Shown here in pieces: positions 32,824-41,247 of a DNA stretch of 64,000 bases (position 1 is its first letter; each line of letters opens with the position of its first letter). This DNA comes from Streptomyces ferrugineus (GTDB lineage: Bacteria > Actinomycetota > Actinomycetes > Streptomycetales > Streptomycetaceae), in assembly GCF_015160855.1 (NCBI RefSeq), contig NZ_CP063373.1:1426001-1490000 (forward strand), in the 5' to 3' direction. A model generated the notes under the pieces. The model searched no databases, had not been told where the DNA came from, and saw only the letters and a list, made by a program, of their open reading frames with translations. Both the position numbers and the translations under genes were made by a program.

Positions 32824-35004
32824 ATGGGACCCCGAGGGAAGAGCAGGCGGCGCGTGGAGACAGGTGAGGAGTTCGGGCCCTGGTTGGCCCGACAGCTCAA
32901 GCTCGCAGGGAAGACGCAGGCCGAACTGGCCGACGAGCTCAACCTGACCCGGGCCGCCGTGTCCGCGTGGATCACCGGCAGGTCGACACCCCGCCCGACC
33001 GTCATGACGGACATCGCCAAGGCCCTGGGCACGGATGTGGGTACGGTGCACACTCGCACCACCGACACCCAAGCCGGCCTCCCCGTCACCTGGTACCACC
33101 GCCCCGGCTACTCCGACGGCGGCCGTGACCTGGGCAACGCCGCCGCCTTCGCCTTCGACGCCGACGTGCAGGTCCTGGCCCGCGAGACCTGCCAGAACAG
33201 CCTCGACGAGCGGTTGACGGAGAACGGCCGCCCGGTCCGGGTCCGTTACACCCTGCACGAGCTGACCGGTGAGGCCCTCGACGCCTTCCGCGAGGTGATC
33301 CTCTGGAACGATCTCTTTCCGCACTACTCCGCCGTGTCGGAGGCCGCCGGTAACCAGAAGGTCGGCCGGGTCGTGGATGCCGGGGTGCGCGACATGTACG
33401 AGAAGGGCCGCCTGGTCCTGCTGCGTGTCGACGACTACAACGCCTCCGGGCTCATCGGCGACGACTACGCGGACGGCAAGTTCGCCGCCGTGGTCAGACG
33501 TCAGTTGGAGAGCCTCAAGTCCGGGCCCAGCGCGGGTGGTTCGTACGGCCTGGGCAAGGCGACGCTGTGGGCCACCAGCGCCCTCGGACTCGTGCTCATC
33601 AACTCCACTCTGTCCGTGCCGCACGAGGGACGTACCGAGCGACGGGTCATCGGCCGTCTCGAACTGCCCTGGCGTGAAGTGGACGGCGAGCCGTGGGCGG
33701 GCCCCGCATGGTTCGGGCGCCCAGACCCTGATTCGCCCGGTGCCATGGTGGCCCGCTCCTGGTGGGCGGACGAGGAGACCGTGGCACGCCTGCATCTGAC
33801 CCGAGAGAGCGACGAACCCGGTACGTCCTTCCTCATCGTCGGCGCGCACGACGTGGCCAGCCTCGAGGGGAAGTCCGATGCCGACGACGAGTCCGTCGGT
33901 GACGAGGAGGGCGACGAGGACACGCGTGACATCCGCAAGATGCACGGCCGTCTGGTAGAGGCGCTGGGGCGTGACTTCTGGGCCGCGATGACCGGCGGCG
34001 GGAGCAGGCTCCCCCTGCTGGAGGTCTCTGTCCGTGCCCTGCGGAACGGCAAGGAGGTCGTGCCGGAGAAGCAGGTGGACCCGTTTGCCGAGCAGCCCGC
34101 CCGGACTCGTGCCCTCAAGGCGCACTACGAGGGCACCACGGTGGATCGCCTCACCGAGGCCGGGCAGGTGGCGGCGCGGAGCGTTCCGCTGAAGCTGCCG
34201 CTCTCCGGCGGCACCCACGGGACACTCGGTACGCACCAGGCGGTCCTGCTGGTCACCGAGGCCGAGGGCGACAGGGATGGGGTCGGGGGGAAGAACCAGG
34301 TGCACTCGTTGCGCGGCAACCGCATGACCGTCAAGAGGACCGTGGTCCCGAGGCTGCCGCCTGGGACCAACCCCTTCCAGGCCGTTCTGCTGGTGGGCGA
34401 GGCCGCCGGAGAAGCGGCCCCCTTCGCGAAAGAGGCCGAGGAATTCCTGCGTGCGGCGGAACCGCCCGAGCACGACCGCTGGGGACAGACGGAGGAGCTG
34501 ACCCTGCGCTGGTCGCCGTCCGCATACCGCCGGATCAATGCGCTGACCGCCGAGGTCAACAGCGCGGTCCGGGAACTCGTCGGACGGCCGAAGCGTAGTA
34601 GCCGCGACGGCGGTGAGGCCGTGCGCAAGGCGTTGACCGTGAGAACGAGGCCCAAGGCCAAGGCTCCCGCCGGGCCGGTGGTTCCGGTGCTGGACAAGCT
34701 CGACGCGACGGTCGGCGATGACGGGGAATGGCGGATCACCGCCGAAGTGAGCATCCCGCGTGGCGACGAGATCGTCCCGATGGTGCCGGTCGCCCAGCTG
34801 GACGTGCGCACCGGAGGCCGCCCGAAACTGGACTGGGCGGAGCTCGTGGCAGTAGAGGGCTGCGAGGTGGAGGACGGGACCCTGCGCTTCCCGCCCGGCA
34901 CGCGTCGTGCGAAGTTCCAAGGATCCACCGACGTCACCAGCCACCCGGTCAAGACGACACTCACCCGCCTCGTCGTCGAACTCCGCGCCGGCAAGGGGGA
35001 GTGA
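32824..35004 (+). CDS. XRE-HTH fused to GHKL (MORC-like) ATPase
   Basis: A 726-aa protein. Residues ~17-75 form an XRE HTH (FGPWLARQLKLAGKTQAELADELNLTRAAVSAWITGRSTPRP). Residues ~90-330 carry GHKL motifs: N-box ARETCQNSLDERL (~120), VDDYNASGLIG (G1-like) and GGSYGLGKATLW (~239). An acidic insert (DADDESVGDEEGDEDTRD) follows near residue 360. The C-terminal ~150 residues are beta-rich. ATG 32824 is used because the predicted promoter covers the upstream GTG; GTG 32854 is another option. An HTH directly fused to a MORC-type ATPase suggests autoregulation plus ATP-driven DNA or protein remodelling. Confidence 0.8.
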   Translation: MGPRGKSRRRVETGEEFGPWLARQLKLAGKTQAELADELNLTRAAVSAWITGRSTPRPTVMTDIAKALGTDVGTVHTRTTDTQAGLPVTWYHRPGYSDGGRDLGNAAAFAFDADVQVLARETCQNSLDERLTENGRPVRVRYTLHELTGEALDAFREVILWNDLFPHYSAVSEAAGNQKVGRVVDAGVRDMYEKGRLVLLRVDDYNASGLIGDDYADGKFAAVVRRQLESLKSGPSAGGSYGLGKATLWATSALGLVLINSTLSVPHEGRTERRVIGRLELPWREVDGEPWAGPAWFGRPDPDSPGAMVARSWWADEETVARLHLTRESDEPGTSFLIVGAHDVASLEGKSDADDESVGDEEGDEDTRDIRKMHGRLVEALGRDFWAAMTGGGSRLPLLEVSVRALRNGKEVVPEKQVDPFAEQPARTRALKAHYEGTTVDRLTEAGQVAARSVPLKLPLSGGTHGTLGTHQAVLLVTEAEGDRDGVGGKNQVHSLRGNRMTVKRTVVPRLPPGTNPFQAVLLVGEAAGEAAPFAKEAEEFLRAAEPPEHDRWGQTEELTLRWSPSAYRRINALTAEVNSAVRELVGRPKRSSRDGGEAVRKALTVRTRPKAKAPAGPVVPVLDKLDATVGDDGEWRITAEVSIPRGDEIVPMVPVAQLDVRTGGRPKLDWAELVAVEGCEVEDGTLRFPPGTRRAKFQGSTDVTSHPVKTTLTRLVVELRAGKGE

Positions 35005-35007
35005 CGC

Positions 35008-36003
35008 GTGAAGATCTACCCGTACAAGCGGCTCAACCGGCCGGTCGCGCTCAGGGTGACCTCGGTCTCCCTCAGGCTCGCCGACGGCACCCGCGACCAG
35101 CTGGAGACCACGGCGTACTCCACTCAGCAGCAGGCCGTAGCGCTCGGCATCGCGGGTCACACCGACTGGGTCAGCGCCACGATCGGCCTCTCGGCGACGC
35201 TGCCGCCCGGGGCGAACGCGCAGGACGCGCCCTGGTCCGATCTCTGTGTCCTCGCCGTGCTGACGGACGGCGAGACCAACATTCGCACCTCCGCGGAGCT
35301 CACGCGTGACGCGCCGGACGGTCGGGACTGGTCGGGATCCGTGGAAGTGCTCCGGGACGACCACCTGGGGCGCGCCTCCCTCGCCGTGTACGTCGTCGGG
35401 ACCGTGGACGGAGTGAGCGGACGGTCGATCGCCGAGACCGATCGGAGCTGGATCGTCGACACGGCTTCCGACGAGCCGGTCCGTGGGCTCCAACTCGAGG
35501 TCCAGACAGCATCGTTCAAGAGAAGCTCCCGGGAGTGGCTCCAAGCCTACGCCGACGCGCCCTGGATCGTGGACGCCTCGGCCAGAGTCCCCACCGTGTT
35601 CGTGAACACCGATGTCGAGGGTGTCATCGGCCTGTTGGACAGCAACGGCTCGGGTATGGAGAGCAAGGTGCGTGACCTCCTGGTCGCCCAGATGGCCACC
35701 GATGTCTGGACCGCGGTGTTCCACGGTGCCATCGGCGATCTGGAGGTGGAACCCGGCGCCGGCCCGGTCTTCCCGACCGACTGGCAGGGCGAGGTGTTGC
35801 GGGAGATGCTCCCGGATGTCGTTCCCGGCGTCCACGTCGAGGAGGCCCTACGACAGGTCCACCGGCGGCGCACCGGCGACTCGGGCTGGGTGGAGCTCCA
35901 GACCCGTATCCACTACGCGGCGGTCCGCCGGGCCGATGCCACCAAGGCGCTCGCCCATGTCATCCGCAGTCTGGAACAGATGAATCGCGAGAGTGAGACG
36001 TGA
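35008..36003 (+). CDS. Uncharacterised protein, 331 aa, middle gene of GHKL operon
   Basis: Not recognised. The GTG follows the upstream stop after 3 nt, with GGGGGA 7 nt before it. The first ~180 residues are beta-rich (VALRVTSVSLRLADGTRDQLETTAY, SLAVYVVGTVDGVSGRSI). The second half is mixed alpha/beta, with FVNTDVEGVIGLLDSNGSGMESKVRDLLVAQMATDVWTAVFHGAI and a final helix. There is no nuclease motif visible to me. Its tight linkage implies a physical or functional partnership with the GHKL ATPase. Confidence 0.75.
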   Translation: MKIYPYKRLNRPVALRVTSVSLRLADGTRDQLETTAYSTQQQAVALGIAGHTDWVSATIGLSATLPPGANAQDAPWSDLCVLAVLTDGETNIRTSAELTRDAPDGRDWSGSVEVLRDDHLGRASLAVYVVGTVDGVSGRSIAETDRSWIVDTASDEPVRGLQLEVQTASFKRSSREWLQAYADAPWIVDASARVPTVFVNTDVEGVIGLLDSNGSGMESKVRDLLVAQMATDVWTAVFHGAIGDLEVEPGAGPVFPTDWQGEVLREMLPDVVPGVHVEEALRQVHRRRTGDSGWVELQTRIHYAAVRRADATKALAHVIRSLEQMNRESET

Positions 36004-36878
36004 TCACGCAACCGCCCCACGTACCGGAGCGCCTGGGACTGCTCGCCACCTCGGCCGTCGATCCGTTCCTCACCGAGGAACTGCTCAAAGGCGAACAGGT
36101 CCACGGCGGAATCGATCTCGCCAAGGTCGTCGAGCCGCTCCACGAGGACGACGCCAGGTGGTGGGTCGAGCCGATCCGAAGCCTGGTGGAAGACGCCATG
36201 TTCGAGTTCCGGGAGGACCGCACCCGAGCCGACGCGTGGCTCGCACCACGACTCCACGCCACGCTGCGCCTGACGCGGCGAGAGGCTGCGGACAAACGTC
36301 TGTGGAACCACATCGCCCTGGCGGTCGCCCCCGACTACGTCGTCTGGCGTCACCGGTCGGAGCCGACGGCGAACAGGCCGGAAAGGCGCGTCGCCGCGGA
36401 GCGTTTCCGCGGCCCTGCGGACCGTCAGTGCTTCTCCCGTCTGTGGTGGGCGGCCGAACTCTTCCGGAACGGGCCGGACTATGAGCCGGTCGAGGCCGCC
36501 TGCGGAAACCAGGACCTCATCCACACCGTTCTCCGGGGTGGCCTGGTCGACCACCGCCCCACCGCCCAGGCCCTGGTCCGCCTTCTGAAGAGTGGAAAGA
36601 TCACCACCGGACGAGACGTCGTCGGCCTAAGCGTCGCGATCAACGCGGCCGGGGCAACCCTGATCTATGACGTTCTCGCGCCGGACGAGCGCAGGGACCC
36701 CGTCCGTTTGCGGGACTGGATCGCAGAGGCGGAATCGGCACCACCGGTCGAGCGGTACGAACTGCCGACGGGGCCCGACGAGGATCCGGTACCAGAGGAG
36801 TCCGTGGCAGCGCTCACCAGCTACTTCGCTGAGCTTTTCGAGACCGCGCCGGTCAGGGGTAGGAAGAGCGGGGACTGA
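36000..36878 (+). CDS. DUF6339-like protein, last gene of GHKL operon
   Basis: A 292-aa protein. GTG 36000 overlaps the preceding stop by 4 nt (GTGA). The middle shows LWNHIALAVAPDYVVWRHRSE, FSRLWWAAELFRNGPDYEPVEAA and LVDHRPTAQALVRLL, which resemble the DUF6339 family; that assignment is from memory. Mostly helical, soluble, function unknown. The stop is 16 nt from that of the convergent methyltransferase gene. Confidence 0.65.
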   Translation: MITQPPHVPERLGLLATSAVDPFLTEELLKGEQVHGGIDLAKVVEPLHEDDARWWVEPIRSLVEDAMFEFREDRTRADAWLAPRLHATLRLTRREAADKRLWNHIALAVAPDYVVWRHRSEPTANRPERRVAAERFRGPADRQCFSRLWWAAELFRNGPDYEPVEAACGNQDLIHTVLRGGLVDHRPTAQALVRLLKSGKITTGRDVVGLSVAINAAGATLIYDVLAPDERRDPVRLRDWIAEAESAPPVERYELPTGPDEDPVPEESVAALTSYFAELFETAPVRGRKSGD

Positions 36879-36894
36879 CCGGGGCGCCGACCAC

Positions 36895-38274
36895 CTACTT
36901 CGCCGGCGCCTTCTTGGCCTTGCGCGGACGCATGGAAGAGGACGGCGGCACCTGGTCCTTGGGCCGCGGACACCTGTCGGTGCAGGCGTCGGCGGCTCCG
37001 CAGCCGTTGCTTCGCAGCTTGGCCCGCTGCTCCTCGGTCGCCGGCTGCCACGGCTTCCGCAGTTCCTTCGGTCCCGGCCTGGGAAGCCCGAGCGCGGCGC
37101 TCAGCAGGTGCGCGCCGAACAGGGGCGGGACTGCGTTGCCCACCTGCTGGGCCTGCGCCGTACCGGACCACGGATAGTCCGGCGGGAAACTCTGCAGCAT
37201 CCCTGCCTCATTCATGCTGAACCGTGCACCCTCGTAGACGATGCTCTCGGTGAGGTGTTGAAAGACCACGAAGCGGCTGATTTTGCCGGTGACGGTGAAG
37301 GCGGGCTGCTGGTCGCCTCGCACGCCTCGTCGCCCGGGGTTGCTGGAGCTGCCGTAGTTGGAGCGAATCAGGAACGGAGTGCGGCGCCCCGGATGTGAGC
37401 CCACCGGGTTCGCGAGGACATCTCCCATCGACCTCCAGGGCAGCAGATCCTCGTCGCCTGTTTCCCGGTGCTCATCGGTCCCCGGTTCGGTACCGTCGTA
37501 GAGAGTCGGCTGATGGACCTGGCCCGCGGCTTGGTCATGTTCGGTCTTCCCGTTCCTTCGGTTCCATTCCTTGGCTTCGTAGGAATGGTGGGTCGGCGAG
37601 GGAAGCGAGGGCTCACCAAGCCCTTCACGCCGAGCGATCAGCACCGCGCGGGACCGCGTCTGCGGGACCCCGTAGGCCTCGGTGTCGAGGACGTCGACGA
37701 CGACCTTGTACTTGGTCCCGTCGGGGAGCCCTGTCTCCTCCAGCACCTTGGCGTAGTGCTTCCATAGCTCCTCGACCTCGCGGACCTGTTCCAGGACGAT
37801 GACGTCGTACGGGCGCTTCTCCCGGTTCGGGCTCCGGGTCGCCTGAATGGCATACCGGAGAGGCTCGAGGACCAGCGCGGTGCGTGGATCGCTGAGGCTC
37901 TTGAGGTCCTTGTCGATCTCCTCGTCGGGCTCCCCCGCCATCAGCCGTTCCATGTACTCCTTGACCCTGTCCAGGGCCTGGCGCCCGGCGCCGTGGCCGG
38001 CCACCGAGTACGTCTGGCACGGAGGGCCACCTGCGAGCACGTTGATCTCTGGCGGCAGCGACTCAAAGGCGTCTCTGCGTACCGCGCTCACGTCGGCGTG
38101 GAGGGTGTCCAGCCCCGCCGCGTACCGCGTGAGACACGCACTCTTGTCCCACTCGATGCCGATACTCGGGATGTCGAGCGCGTGCCCGGCGACGTCCAGC
38201 CCTCCGGGACCTGCGAAGAGGTCCAGGACGAAAGGCTTGTCGAGGATGGGCTGATGGGACGCCGTGCTGGTCAT
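36895..38274 (-). CDS. DNA (cytosine-5) methyltransferase
   Basis: A 459-aa protein with C5-methyltransferase motifs in order: I (LDLFAGPGGLDVAG, ~17-30), IV with the catalytic Cys (LAGGPPCQTYSVAGHG, ~80), VI (VIVLEQV, where ENV is usual), VIII (PQTRSRAVLIA), a long target-recognition region, and X (QQVGNAVPPLF). After motif X comes a ~65-residue tail with CGAADACTDRCPRP and a Lys/Ala-rich end. It probably protects host DNA, like DrmMII in class 2 DISARM. ATG 38274 lies 11 nt after the stop of the second methyltransferase homologue. Confidence 0.9.
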   Translation of the reverse strand: MTSTASHQPILDKPFVLDLFAGPGGLDVAGHALDIPSIGIEWDKSACLTRYAAGLDTLHADVSAVRRDAFESLPPEINVLAGGPPCQTYSVAGHGAGRQALDRVKEYMERLMAGEPDEEIDKDLKSLSDPRTALVLEPLRYAIQATRSPNREKRPYDVIVLEQVREVEELWKHYAKVLEETGLPDGTKYKVVVDVLDTEAYGVPQTRSRAVLIARREGLGEPSLPSPTHHSYEAKEWNRRNGKTEHDQAAGQVHQPTLYDGTEPGTDEHRETGDEDLLPWRSMGDVLANPVGSHPGRRTPFLIRSNYGSSSNPGRRGVRGDQQPAFTVTGKISRFVVFQHLTESIVYEGARFSMNEAGMLQSFPPDYPWSGTAQAQQVGNAVPPLFGAHLLSAALGLPRPGPKELRKPWQPATEEQRAKLRSNGCGAADACTDRCPRPKDQVPPSSSMRPRKAKKAPAK

Positions 38275-38285
38275 GTGGCGGAAGT

Positions 38286-39281
38286 CTAGCCGGCAACGGG
38301 GACTGCTGGATCCCCAACCAGCGCTTCGGCTATGGCTTGCCCCAGGGCCGCTCCGACGGGCGGCGGCGTCGCATGCCCGACCTGACGGTATCGAGCGGTC
38401 TTGCGTCCGGCGATCTCCCACGTTGCTGGAAAGCCCTGCAACAGCGCCGCCTGCTCAACTGTGATCTTCACCATGTTGTCTCTGCCGAGTTCGGGATCCC
38501 ATACGAAGTCCGGGCCAGGGACGGTGTCACCCACGGTGTGTGCGTTGACACCCATGGTCGCCCACTTTCGTTTGGCTCCGGTCGGTCCCAGGTCGGCGCC
38601 CCCCCGGTTCTTCGAGCCTCCGACCAGTGTCGGAGCCGGCTGATCCGCTTGGGCGGCCCAGCGGGAAGCATCCGTCCATCCTCGTGACGCCATGGTGGGC
38701 CCCAACGCGATGCCAACCGTCATCGGCTCCTGAACGGTGGGTGTCGGCGGTCGGAATGCCGCGGCCCACCGCTGCTCGATGGCGACCAAGATGCCTTGCT
38801 TGCGGTTCTGCGGCACGCCGAAGTCGACGGCATTGACGACGAACCAACTGAACTCGTATCCCAGGTGGGCCAGTTCGGCCCGGGCGAAGTCACGGAACTC
38901 CTGATACTTGTCCGCGTGGGCGAGCCCGGGAACGTTCTCGATGAGCACCGCCCGGGGTCGGATCGCGTGGACGAGGTAGACGGTGGCTTCCAGCAGCCGG
39001 ACCTCAATATCCGAATCCGCCCGCTTCACGGTCGCACTCGACTTCACCCGGGGCAGTCCCGCCGCGAGGAGGTCCACGTCATAGCTCTCGCGATGATCCT
39101 TCGGGTCGAAGCCCAACAGGTCGGTGTGGAGCACGTTCCAGTGCTGCCGATTGGTCCGCAGAGTCTGGACGGCGTCCTCGTCGTCGTCCAGCAGCAGGCG
39201 CGGCTCGAACCCCGCCCGCTCCAGCCCGAGGGCGAGCCCGCCCGCACCCGAGCACACGTCCACGAAGGTCAGGCCACTCAT
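38286..39281 (-). CDS. C5-methyltransferase homologue lacking the catalytic Pro-Cys
   Basis: A 331-aa protein with motif I (VDVCSGAGGLALGLERAGF), motif VI (RAVLIENVPGL), motif VIII (GVPQNRKQGILVA) and motif X (YRQVGHATPPPVG). At motif IV, however, the sequence is LLAAGLPRVKSSATV in place of PPCQ, so the nucleophilic Cys is missing. The surrounding frame is clean and the gene is intact, so it is not a sequencing slip. I recall similar GLPRVK-type proteins in other actinomycetes. A non-methylating DNA-reader or base-flipping partner is possible. The start overlaps the vsr stop (ATGA). Confidence 0.85.
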   Translation of the reverse strand: MSGLTFVDVCSGAGGLALGLERAGFEPRLLLDDDEDAVQTLRTNRQHWNVLHTDLLGFDPKDHRESYDVDLLAAGLPRVKSSATVKRADSDIEVRLLEATVYLVHAIRPRAVLIENVPGLAHADKYQEFRDFARAELAHLGYEFSWFVVNAVDFGVPQNRKQGILVAIEQRWAAAFRPPTPTVQEPMTVGIALGPTMASRGWTDASRWAAQADQPAPTLVGGSKNRGGADLGPTGAKRKWATMGVNAHTVGDTVPGPDFVWDPELGRDNMVKITVEQAALLQGFPATWEIAGRKTARYRQVGHATPPPVGAALGQAIAEALVGDPAVPVAG

Positions 39282-39721
39282 GCTTTCCTCCCTTTGGCCC
39301 GTTCCGCTCGACGCCGCTCCACGGCCGCCCCCACCCGTACGGCCACATCCTCGGGAGCCTCGTGCTCCCAGAACCGCAGCACCGTCCAGCCCTCGGCGAT
39401 GAGGTGCTCTGTCGTCTCCCGGTCACGGGCCATGTTCCGGGCGAGCTTGTCACGCCACCACTGCGCGTTGGCCTTCGGCTGCGTCGCGTGCTGCGGGCAT
39501 CCGTGCCAGAAACAGCCGTCGATCAGGACGGCCACCTTCGCCCCGGTGAACGCCACATCGATCCGGCGCCGCGCCATGCCCGGCACTGGATACTCCACGC
39601 GGTAACGCAAGCCCGCCGCATGGAGAAGGCGTCGCACAGCCAGCTCGGCCCTCGTGTCCTTGCTGAGTTGCCGCGACATGCGTGCTGAGACTTCGGGGGA
39701 TGAGGGGACGGCACCAGGCAC
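39278..39721 (-). CDS. vsr: Vsr-type DNA endonuclease
   Basis: A 147-aa protein with Vsr family marks: SKDTRAELAVRRLLHAAGLRYRVEYPV, RRRIDVAFTGAKVAVLIDGCFWHGCPQH (catalytic Asp, metal and zinc ligands), WWRDKLARNMARDR and VLRFWEHE. Vsr enzymes nick T:G mismatches from 5-methylcytosine deamination. In defence arrays Vsr-like proteins may be the restriction nuclease. GTG 39721 is chosen because the SSPEVSARMSRQ leader looks conserved; ATG 39679 is the alternative. First gene of the nuclease/methylase trio. Confidence 0.9.
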   Translation of the reverse strand: MPGAVPSSPEVSARMSRQLSKDTRAELAVRRLLHAAGLRYRVEYPVPGMARRRIDVAFTGAKVAVLIDGCFWHGCPQHATQPKANAQWWRDKLARNMARDRETTEHLIAEGWTVLRFWEHEAPEDVAVRVGAAVERRRAERAKGRKA

Positions 39722-39831
39722 ATGAACATTCTGCCAGCGTGGAGGTGCGCGCATGGCCCCCCCGTTTGCGCGGAAATCCACTCGCCTGCGATCAGGCGTT
39801 GCAGAGGGCCCTCCTCCATGGTGTTGCTATC

Positions 39832-39989
39832 GGGCCGCCCGCTTCTTGGCCAGTGTCGTGCTTCCGCGGGCCGCGTCAAGGGCGCTGCACTCCGCTGCGC
39901 TGCGTTCCGCGTCGGCTGCGCCGATGGCCCTCCGGGCCACCCTTGACCCGGCCCGCTCCAGCACGGGGAAGAAGCGAGCGGGCGGCCCG
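39832..39989. repeat. Long imperfect palindrome next to the island
   Basis: GGGCCGCCCGCTTCTT (39832-39847) is mirrored by AAGAAGCGAGCGGGCGGCCC (39970-39989, with 4 extra bases). The inner segments around 39858-39882 and 39940-39965 are also inverted (GTCAAGGG against CCCTTGAC, with GCGGCCCGC-like flanks). The element of about 158 bp has no coding potential I believe. It looks like a dispersed intergenic repeat, seen from memory in other Streptomyces genomes. Confidence 0.6.
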
Positions 39990-40166
39990 GAAAGGCGGGT
40001 GGCCCAGGTTGGGGGGCGGTGAGGTCGGGTGGGTGGCTGGCCGGGGTTGGGGGCGCGATCGCCCTGGGGGGCGCCGGGCCGGTTCGGCGGCTTGGTGTCG
40101 TGGTGGGTGTGCGCCGGCGCGGGATGGCGGCCTTCCGCTTGAGGCGGCGGCGAGGGCTGTCCTAGG

Positions 40167-41247
40167 TGTACCCGGTCATGACTTTGGTGACAGTCGGCTG
40201 ATTGGTGGCTGGCCGCCGAGCGCGGTGTGTCGGCGGCCAGTGTTGTAGAACTGCAGCCAGGGTGCGAGTGCGTCGGCGCGTTCGGTGTTGCTGGCAAAGA
40301 CCTGGTGGTAGGCCCATTCGGCCTGCAGGGTGCGGTTGAAGCGTTCGACCTTGCCGTTGGTCCATGGGCAGTGGGGCCGGGTGAACTTCTGCTGTGCGCC
40401 CAGGGTTTGGCAGGCGTCGCGGAAGGAGCCGGAGGTGCGGTAGTTGCGGGCGTTGTCGGTCATCACGCGCTCGATGCGGGCGATGCCGTGGCCGGCGAAG
40501 AACGCGGCCGCGCGGGTGAGGAACGCGGCGCAGGTGACGCCTTTCTCGTCGGCCAGGATTTCGGCGTAGGCCAGGCGGGAGTGGTCGTCCACGGCGGCGT
40601 GCACGTAGTCGTAGCCGATGCCGCGGCCGCGGACGTCCTCGCTGCGGCCGTGGGCGCGCCAGCCGCCGCCGTCGGGGATTTTGCCGAGCTTCTTCACGTC
40701 CACGTGGACCAGGCCGCCTGGCTGGTTGTACTCGTAGCGTGCGGCGCTTTTGCGCACCGCCCGGATGACCTGCCCGGTGAGCGGGTCGCAGGCTGCCAGG
40801 GGCGGCATGTGGTGGCGGCGCAGGATCCGGGTCACGGTCCGGGCCGGAACCCCGGTGGCCTCGCTGATCTGCTCGGGTCCCCGGCGCAGGCGTCGGCGGG
40901 CCTGAAGAACACGCTCCTCGACCTCGGCCGGCGTGCGTGTGGGGCAGGTGCGGGGGCGGCTGGAGCGATCGTGCAGCCCCGGCCAGCCCTCGACCCGATA
41001 GCGATTGACCCAGCGGTGAGCACACTGCCGGGAGACTCCCAGTTCCTTGGCGACGTGCGCGACCGGGCGCCGGTCGAAGACAACGCGACGCACCAGCAGG
41101 CATCTGCCGTGAAAGGTCAGCCGGGCATTAGCGTGGGCCACCAGGACCTCCGAGGTGAGTGAAGACGGCAATCTCCACTACGCCCGGAGGTCCCTCCATG
41201 ATCAACAACCGGTAGCGGGCGTGTCACCAACCTCCCGGCCGAGTACA
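40167..41247 (-). mobile_element. IS481-family insertion sequence, complete
   Basis: The element begins TGTAC at 40167 and ends GTACA at 41247. The ends are inverted repeats of about 26 bp (TGTAC[C/T]CGG[T/C]C near the tip, TTGGTGACA at the inner side; left to 40192, right from 41222). It is flanked by the direct 6-bp duplication CCTAGG at 40161-40166 and 41248-41253. CTAG-centred target sites are known for IS481. Length 1081 bp with one intact transposase gene, so it may be active. Confidence 0.93.
40176..41141 (-). CDS. IS481-family transposase
   Basis: A 321-aa DDE transposase. The N-terminal HTH (VAHVAKELGVSRQCAHRWVNRYR) is followed by the integrase core: LVHVDVKKLGKIP (first D), RVMTDNARNY (second D), FTRPHCPWTNGKVERFNRTL (E) and FYNTGRRHTALGG at the end. 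The start GTG 41141 has GGAGG 5 nt upstream and gives the usual MAHANARLTFHGR opening; a TTG 10 codons upstream lacks this support. Confidence 0.93.
   Translation of the reverse strand: MAHANARLTFHGRCLLVRRVVFDRRPVAHVAKELGVSRQCAHRWVNRYRVEGWPGLHDRSSRPRTCPTRTPAEVEERVLQARRRLRRGPEQISEATGVPARTVTRILRRHHMPPLAACDPLTGQVIRAVRKSAARYEYNQPGGLVHVDVKKLGKIPDGGGWRAHGRSEDVRGRGIGYDYVHAAVDDHSRLAYAEILADEKGVTCAAFLTRAAAFFAGHGIARIERVMTDNARNYRTSGSFRDACQTLGAQQKFTRPHCPWTNGKVERFNRTLQAEWAYHQVFASNTERADALAPWLQFYNTGRRHTALGGQPPISRLSPKS

Noticed and set aside
32761..35835. 1024-codon minus-strand frame across the HTH-GHKL and 331-aa genes
   Set aside because: Crosses two genes with coherent coding frames and tight spacing, and lacks any recognisable domain.
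20116..39721. Prophage or integrative element
   Set aside because: No integrase, capsid, tail or conjugation genes and no direct repeats flanking the region that I can see.
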